From the NCBI GenBank assembly GCA_002169475.2, contig NHKK02000018.1, positions 1,471-12,497 of the forward strand: 11,027 nucleotides of DNA, in the 5' to 3' direction. This DNA is from Candidatus Pelagibacter sp. TMED239 (lineage in GTDB: Bacteria; Pseudomonadota; Alphaproteobacteria; Pelagibacterales; Pelagibacteraceae). Position 1 is the first letter of the stretch. Every line of letters begins with the position of its first letter. This document shows positions 6,808-11,027 of this stretch, piece by piece. The position numbers and the translations under genes are program-made. A model generated the notes under the pieces. The model was not told the DNA's origin. It saw nothing but the letters and a program-made list of their open reading frames with translations, and made no database searches.

Positions 6808-8976
6808 ATGCAAAATACTTATCAAGAAAAAATACTAGATATTGAAACTACTAACAACTCTATTAAAAAGAAGTTAGAAGGTGGTATTAGGTTTAAAATT
6901 AAAAGTGACTTTCAACCAGCTGGTGATCAACCCCAGGCTATAAAATTATTAACTCAAAATATTAAAGATAAAAAAAACGAACAAGTCTTGCTCGGAGTAA
7001 CGGGTTCTGGAAAAACTTTTACAATGGCTAAAGTAATAGAAGCTACTAATAGACCCGCTTTGGTCCTGGCTCCCAATAAAACTTTAGCTGCTCAATTATA
7101 TGGAGAATTTAAAAGTTTTTTTCCAAATAATGCGGTTGAATACTTTGTTTCTTATTATGACTATTATACTCCGGAAGCTTATGTCCCAAGATCTGATACT
7201 TATATAGAAAAAGAAGCCTCAATTAATGAACAGATAGATAGAATGAGGCACTCAGCCACAAGATCATTATTAGAGAGAGATGATGTTATCATTGTAGCAA
7301 GTGTTTCATGTATTTATGGGCTTGGGTCAGTAGAAGCCTATAGTAAGATGACTATAACGCTCAAAAGAAATAACGAATATAGCAGAGACGAATTAATAAG
7401 GGCATTTGTATTACTTCAGTATAAAAGAAATGATCAAAATTTTTTTAGGGGGACTTTCAGAGTAAGAGGAGAAAATTTAGAAATTTTTCCGTCTCACCTG
7501 GAGGATAGAGCATGGAGAATAAGTTTTAATTTTAATAAATTAGAAAAAATAGAAGAATTTGATCCTTTAACAGGCGATAAAACTAATAATTATTCTATAA
7601 TAAAAATTTACGCAAATAGTCACTACATAACTCCTAAGCCAACAATGGAACAAGCTATTAAACAAATAAAATCTGAATTGGCGGAGACACTAAAAAAGCA
7701 CAGAGCAAATAATAAATTATTAGAAGAACAAAGATTGAGAGAAAGAACAAAGTTTGATCTAGAAATGATAGAGGCTACAGGAACATGTGCTGGAATTGAA
7801 AACTACTCTAGATTTCTATCTGGAAGAAAAGCTGGCGAACCTCCGCCAACTCTATTTGAATATTTTCCAGATAACACAATAATATTTGTAGATGAAAGTC
7901 ACGTAACCGTACCGCAATTAAACGGGATGTATAAAGGAGATAGAACAAGAAAAAGTACACTAGCTGAATATGGTTTTAGACTTCCCTCTTGTATGGACAA
8001 TAGGCCGCTTAAGTTTGAAGAATGGGACATGATGAGAACTCAAACTGTATTTGTTTCTGCAACGCCAGGTCCTTGGGAGTTAAAACAAACTAACAACAAA
8101 TTTATTGACCAAATAATTAGACCAACTGGTTTGATTGATCCACCTGTTGAGATAAGACCAGCAAAAACTCAGGTGGATGATTTGATGCATGAAGCTGGAA
8201 AGGTTATAGAAAAAGGTTATCGTGTTTTGGCTACAACTCTAACAAAAAAAATGGCAGAAGATTTAACAGAATATCTTCATGAAAATGGTCTCAAGGTTAG
8301 ATACATGCATTCTGACATTGATACGCTAGAGAGAATTGAAATTATAAGAGATCTAAGACTTGGAGTATTTGATATTTTAGTTGGAATAAATTTATTAAGA
8401 GAAGGACTAGATATTCCAGAGTGCGGTTTGGTTGGAATTCTAGATGCTGATAAAGAGGGATTTTTAAGGTCAGAAACATCACTAATCCAAACCATTGGTA
8501 GAGCTGCAAGAAATATTGATGGAAAAGTTATTCTGTATGCAGATAAAAAAACTAAAAGTATTGAAAAGGCTATCAAGGAGACTGATCGAAGAAGATCTAA
8601 ACAGCAAGAATATAATAAAAAAAATAATATAACTGCTGAATCAATAAAAAAAGAGATAGGAGATATTTTAGAGTCAGTTTACGAAAAAGATTATGTGAAT
8701 GTTAAAGACTCTAATATCGGAGGTAATCTAAAGAAACATCTCAAAGGATTAAATAAAAAAATGAAAGATTCAGCCGCTAATCTAGAGTTTGAGGAAGCAG
8801 CAAAAATAAGGGATGAAATCCGAAAATTAGAGGCTAGTGAATTAGAAATAACGTTGAACCCAAAAATAAGTCAGTATAACCTAAAGAATAAAGTTTATCC
8901 AAAAGGTAGATCAACGCTAGGTATGCCTGGGACTAAAACAAAGAAACAACAAAAAAAATGGAAGCCAAAAAAATAA
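6808..8976 (+). CDS. uvrB: UvrABC system protein B (excinuclease helicase-like subunit)
   Basis: UvrB is the damage-verifying ATPase of nucleotide excision repair; UvrA loads it on DNA and it then recruits UvrC. Motifs: a [10 protein letters not shown] start block (36-45), Walker A GVTGSGKT (63-70), the Tyr-rich beta-hairpin [12 protein letters not shown] (116-127) that clamps the damaged strand, DES of the Walker B-type motif in IIFVDESH (358-365), [11 protein letters not shown] (414-424), the motif V region [13 protein letters not shown] (526-538), motif [11 protein letters not shown] (561-569) and a C-terminal UVR domain (about 646-681) that binds UvrC. At 722 residues it exceeds E. coli's 673, mainly through an N-terminal stretch of about 25 residues and a basic Lys/Gln-rich tail; extended N-termini with GGIRF before the helicase are common in alphaproteobacterial UvrB. 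The ATG at 6808 lies just after a good promoter. Its end overlaps the next gene by 19 bases. Confidence 0.97.
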   Translation: MQNTYQEKILDIETTNNSIKKKLEGGIRFKIKSDFQPAGDQPQAIKLLTQNIKDKKNEQVLLGVTGSGKTFTMAKVIEATNRPALVLAPNKTLAAQLYGEFKSFFPNNAVEYFVSYYDYYTPEAYVPRSDTYIEKEASINEQIDRMRHSATRSLLERDDVIIVASVSCIYGLGSVEAYSKMTITLKRNNEYSRDELIRAFVLLQYKRNDQNFFRGTFRVRGENLEIFPSHLEDRAWRISFNFNKLEKIEEFDPLTGDKTNNYSIIKIYANSHYITPKPTMEQAIKQIKSELAETLKKHRANNKLLEEQRLRERTKFDLEMIEATGTCAGIENYSRFLSGRKAGEPPPTLFEYFPDNTIIFVDESHVTVPQLNGMYKGDRTRKSTLAEYGFRLPSCMDNRPLKFEEWDMMRTQTVFVSATPGPWELKQTNNKFIDQIIRPTGLIDPPVEIRPAKTQVDDLMHEAGKVIEKGYRVLATTLTKKMAEDLTEYLHENGLKVRYMHSDIDTLERIEIIRDLRLGVFDILVGINLLREGLDIPECGLVGILDADKEGFLRSETSLIQTIGRAARNIDGKVILYADKKTKSIEKAIKETDRRRSKQQEYNKKNNITAESIKKEIGDILESVYEKDYVNVKDSNIGGNLKKHLKGLNKKMKDSAANLEFEEAAKIRDEIRKLEASELEITLNPKISQYNLKNKVYPKGRSTLGMPGTKTKKQQKKWKPKK

Positions 8977-9713
8977 TAGTTACCGGAGGAGCAAATCGAA
9001 TTGGTAGATCTATAGCCCTAGAACTAGCAGATTATGATACTCAAATTGTTATTCATTATTCAAAATCTTTTTTTGCAGCAAAAAAATTAAAAATAGAGTT
9101 AGAAAATTTAGGTTCTATTGTTTATCTCTTCAAAGCCGATTTGAATGATTTTCAACAAACTCAAAAAGTAATATCTTATGCTCATAAAAAAATGAAAGGT
9201 CTAGATTGTTTGGTAAATAATGCCTCTATTTTTGAAAATGATAATTTGATTAACTTTTCGGAAAAAATTTTTTTAAAGCACATAAATATTAATCTCAAAG
9301 CTCCTGCAATTTTGATTAAAAACTTCGCTAAAGTGTATAAGGGCAATAATGGAAATATTGTAAACATTATTGATCAAAGGATTGAAAAATTAACTCCATT
9401 CTTTTTTTCTTATACTTTAAGTAAGTCTGGTCTAGCAACTTTAACTAAAACTTCTGCTATGAAATTAGCGCCAAATATTAGAGTAAATGCTGTTTCCCCA
9501 GGACCAACATTAAAAAATAAACGCCAATCGGAAAAACATTTTAAAAAACAATGGAAATCTACAATACTTAAAAAGAAGGTAGATACAAAAAATGTTAGTT
9601 CAGCTGTCAAATTTTTGATCAATAATAATAACATAACTGGCCAAATAATAAATGTAGATAGTGGTCAACGCTTAGCATGGCAAACACCAGATATAATTAA
9701 TGTGAAAGAATGA
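8958..9713 (+). CDS. FolM-like pteridine/dihydromonapterin reductase (short-chain dehydrogenase)
   Basis: A 251-residue NAD(P)H-dependent SDR. The cofactor loop is TGGANRIG (9-16), with R14 in the TGxxxRxG form seen in pteridine reductases. NNAS is at 87-90 and YxxxK is Y152/K156. The position normally occupied by catalytic Ser holds Asp (D139 in NIVNIIDQ), a hallmark of E. coli FolM (IIHFTD) and trypanosomatid PTR1 (NMVDA) rather than of ordinary SDRs. Further blocks [15 protein letters not shown] (169-183) and SGQRL also follow FolM. FolM reduces dihydromonapterin and, weakly, dihydrofolate. The gene lies between uvrB (19-base overlap) and folB (4-base ATGA overlap); the folate neighbour supports a pterin substrate. 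The ATG at 8958 gives [11 protein letters not shown], the expected distance to the Rossmann loop. An ordinary SDR with another substrate remains possible. Confidence 0.75.
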   Translation: MEAKKIIVTGGANRIGRSIALELADYDTQIVIHYSKSFFAAKKLKIELENLGSIVYLFKADLNDFQQTQKVISYAHKKMKGLDCLVNNASIFENDNLINFSEKIFLKHININLKAPAILIKNFAKVYKGNNGNIVNIIDQRIEKLTPFFFSYTLSKSGLATLTKTSAMKLAPNIRVNAVSPGPTLKNKRQSEKHFKKQWKSTILKKKVDTKNVSSAVKFLINNNNITGQIINVDSGQRLAWQTPDIINVKE

Positions 9714-10096
9714 AAATTTTAAAGTTTAAAAATAAGCAAAAATTTAGATATAACAAAAAAATTATTATTAAAGATTTAATTTTATTGATATCAGTTGGTA
9801 TTCATCAGTTTGAGAAACTAGAAAAGCAAAGAGTAAAATTTAATATTGAAATTACTACCGATCCAAATCTGAAAACTGAAATTAAATCAATTGTTAATTA
9901 TGAGAGCGTTATAAATGACATTAAAAGATTAACTAAAAAAACACACTTTGAATTACTTGAAAGTTTGTCAGAGTTTATATTTGACGAAATTTTTAAAAGT
10001 AAAAAAATTAAAAAAATTAAATTAAAAATTGAAAAATTAGATATTATTAAAGAAACAAAATCAGTTGGTATAGAGGTTATAAAAAGTAAAATATAA
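9710..10096 (+). CDS. folB: Dihydroneopterin aldolase
   Basis: FolB cleaves 7,8-dihydroneopterin to 6-hydroxymethyl-dihydropterin and glycolaldehyde in folate synthesis. The 128-residue lysine-rich protein keeps the family pattern: [19 protein letters not shown] (18-36) with E35 in the pterin-pocket loop, QRVKFNIEI (40-48), the VNYESVI segment (62-68) with Y64, [11 protein letters not shown] (80-90) with E84 anchoring the pterin, and an IEKLDI segment with K109 at the place of the catalytic lysine of the usual KPGA motif, then SVGIEVIK. The lysine is kept but the following Pro is replaced by Leu, and about 18 residues precede the usual start; both suggest a diverged member. It begins in an ATGA overlap with the FolM-like gene and ends in a TAATG overlap with uvrC, so it is almost certainly part of the same transcript. 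The assignment is by pattern and context. Confidence 0.8.
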   Translation: MKILKFKNKQKFRYNKKIIIKDLILLISVGIHQFEKLEKQRVKFNIEITTDPNLKTEIKSIVNYESVINDIKRLTKKTHFELLESLSEFIFDEIFKSKKIKKIKLKIEKLDIIKETKSVGIEVIKSKI

Positions 10097-11027
10097 TGGA
10101 CAGTTTAGAACAAGGAAAAAAAGTAATAAAAGATAAGATACCATTGATATCTAAAAATCCTGGAGTTTACAAAATGTTAAGTTCTTTAGGAGAAATTCTT
10201 TACATAGGAAAAGCAAAAAATATTCCCAATAGGCTTAAAAGCTACGTAACCGACTCTAATTTACCTATAAGAACTGAAAGAATGCTTTCTCTCACTCATA
10301 ATCTCGAAACTACTACTACTAGCAATGAGAGTGAGGCACTACTTTTAGAGGCAAACTTAATCAAGAAGCATAAACCAAGATATAATATTCTTTTAAGAGA
10401 TGATAAGTCCTTTCCTTATATCTATATTGGCAATAAAGATAAATGGCCACAACTTACAAAGTTAAGAGGTAAAAAATCCAAATCTGGATATTATTTTGGA
10501 CCTTTTGCTTCCATAGGTTCAGCTAATTGGACAATTAAGATATTGCAAAAAATATTTCAGCTTAGAGTTTGTGATGATACTGTTTTTAAAAATAGAGAAA
10601 GGCCGTGCATACTTTACCAAATAAAAAGATGTTCTGCCCCTTGTGTGCAACATATCACAGAAGGAGAATATTTATCTACTGTAAACGATGCTATAGACTT
10701 TATCTCTGGCAAATCTAGAAGAATTCAAAAAAATTTATCTAAAGAAATGGAAAAGGCGAGTAAGGATCTTGATTATGAAAAAGCAGCAATTGCAAGAGAT
10801 AGAATAAAGGCTTTAACTCAAATACAAACATCTCAAAAAATTAATCAAACTAATTTAAACGAAGCAGATGTTATTAGTATTTATAAAGAAACAGGAAAAA
10901 CTTGTGTTCAAGTTTTCTTTTTTAGATCTAAACAAAACTGGGGTAATCAGGCTTTTTATCCTAAGCATGATCCAGATGATACAATTAAAGATATTCTTTC
11001 TTCTTTTATCTCTCAGTTTTATGAAAA
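10096..11027 (+). CDS. uvrC: UvrABC system protein C (partial, runs off the right edge)
   Basis: UvrC makes the 3' and 5' incisions around lesions after binding UvrB. The frame is open to the window end, giving 310 complete codons of a protein usually near 600. Seen in order: the GIY-YIG nuclease domain with PGVY (22-25), LYIG (35-38), R46 and catalytic E85 in [24 protein letters not shown] (132-137); a cysteine set C159, C171, C179, C183 in the LRVCDD and [15 protein letters not shown] segments, which in E. coli UvrC binds a [4Fe-4S] cluster; then a UVR domain (about 209-244, with [17 protein letters not shown]) that pairs with the UVR domain of UvrB. The RNase H-like second nuclease and HhH domains lie beyond the window. 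The start overlaps the folB stop in TAATG, so re-initiation is likely; no Shine-Dalgarno is visible. Confidence 0.96.
   Translation, partial: MDSLEQGKKVIKDKIPLISKNPGVYKMLSSLGEILYIGKAKNIPNRLKSYVTDSNLPIRTERMLSLTHNLETTTTSNESEALLLEANLIKKHKPRYNILLRDDKSFPYIYIGNKDKWPQLTKLRGKKSKSGYYFGPFASIGSANWTIKILQKIFQLRVCDDTVFKNRERPCILYQIKRCSAPCVQHITEGEYLSTVNDAIDFISGKSRRIQKNLSKEMEKASKDLDYEKAAIARDRIKALTQIQTSQKINQTNLNEADVISIYKETGKTCVQVFFFRSKQNWGNQAFYPKHDPDDTIKDILSSFISQFYE

Noticed and set aside
6573..6845. Open plus-strand frame across the aminotransferase 5' end and the uvrB start
   Set aside because: Mirror frame of a well-supported aminotransferase; its product resembles nothing and it overlaps the promoter and start of uvrB.
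9995..10060. A/T-rich near-repeats (AAAAAAATTA-like) at the end of folB
   Set aside because: Low-complexity Lys/Ile coding in an AT-rich genome; reading frame and FolB homology continue through it.
10308..10322. Short ACT repeat (four units) in uvrC
   Set aside because: It encodes a Thr run in a variable loop before the conserved EALLLE block; too short to be a meaningful tandem repeat.

Overview
The window looks like a piece of a very AT-rich, streamlined alphaproteobacterial genome, most likely of the SAR11/Pelagibacter type. The reasons are the strong A/T bias at third codon positions, lysine/asparagine/isoleucine-rich proteins, and alphaproteobacterial gene versions (an N-terminally extended UvrB, an ELM1-family protein, an Ib-type aspartate aminotransferase). 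Gene packing is extreme: only about 70 bases in 11 kb lie outside genes. The lineage call rests on protein resemblance and composition, not on a marker gene.

Layout. (1) Bases 1-3006, plus strand: carB, the large subunit of carbamoyl-phosphate synthetase. It lacks about 75 N-terminal codons at the window edge and is broken into two overlapping frames at an 11-A tract, exactly at the linker between its two synthetase halves. (2) 4611-3012, minus strand: a translationally overlapping pair, an ELM1-family (GT-B-like) protein and then a small 2OG-Fe(II) oxygenase, convergent with carB. (3) 4636-5586, plus: trxB, thioredoxin reductase, divergent from the ELM1-like gene across 24 bases. (4) 6766-5579, minus: a class I aspartate aminotransferase whose end overlaps the end of trxB by 8 bases. 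(5) 6808 to the window end, plus: a tightly coupled run uvrB - FolM-like pteridine reductase - folB - uvrC (overlaps of 19, 4 and 1 bases). uvrC runs off the right edge.

Function. CarB supplies carbamoyl phosphate for pyrimidine and arginine synthesis; TrxB maintains the thioredoxin system; the aminotransferase makes aspartate (also a pyrimidine precursor). The last run combines two subunits of UvrABC nucleotide excision repair with two folate/pterin genes. Both divergent spacers are so short that back-to-back promoters must share DNA, and none of the eight visible start regions has a good Shine-Dalgarno sequence.

I found no RNA genes, mobile elements, CRISPR arrays, integration sites or strong terminators, and no gene-free stretch above 41 bases. 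The window is mostly housekeeping genes. The point most worth checking is the carB frame break: sequencing indel, transcriptional slippage, or a true split gene. I did not find a convincing undescribed multi-gene system.
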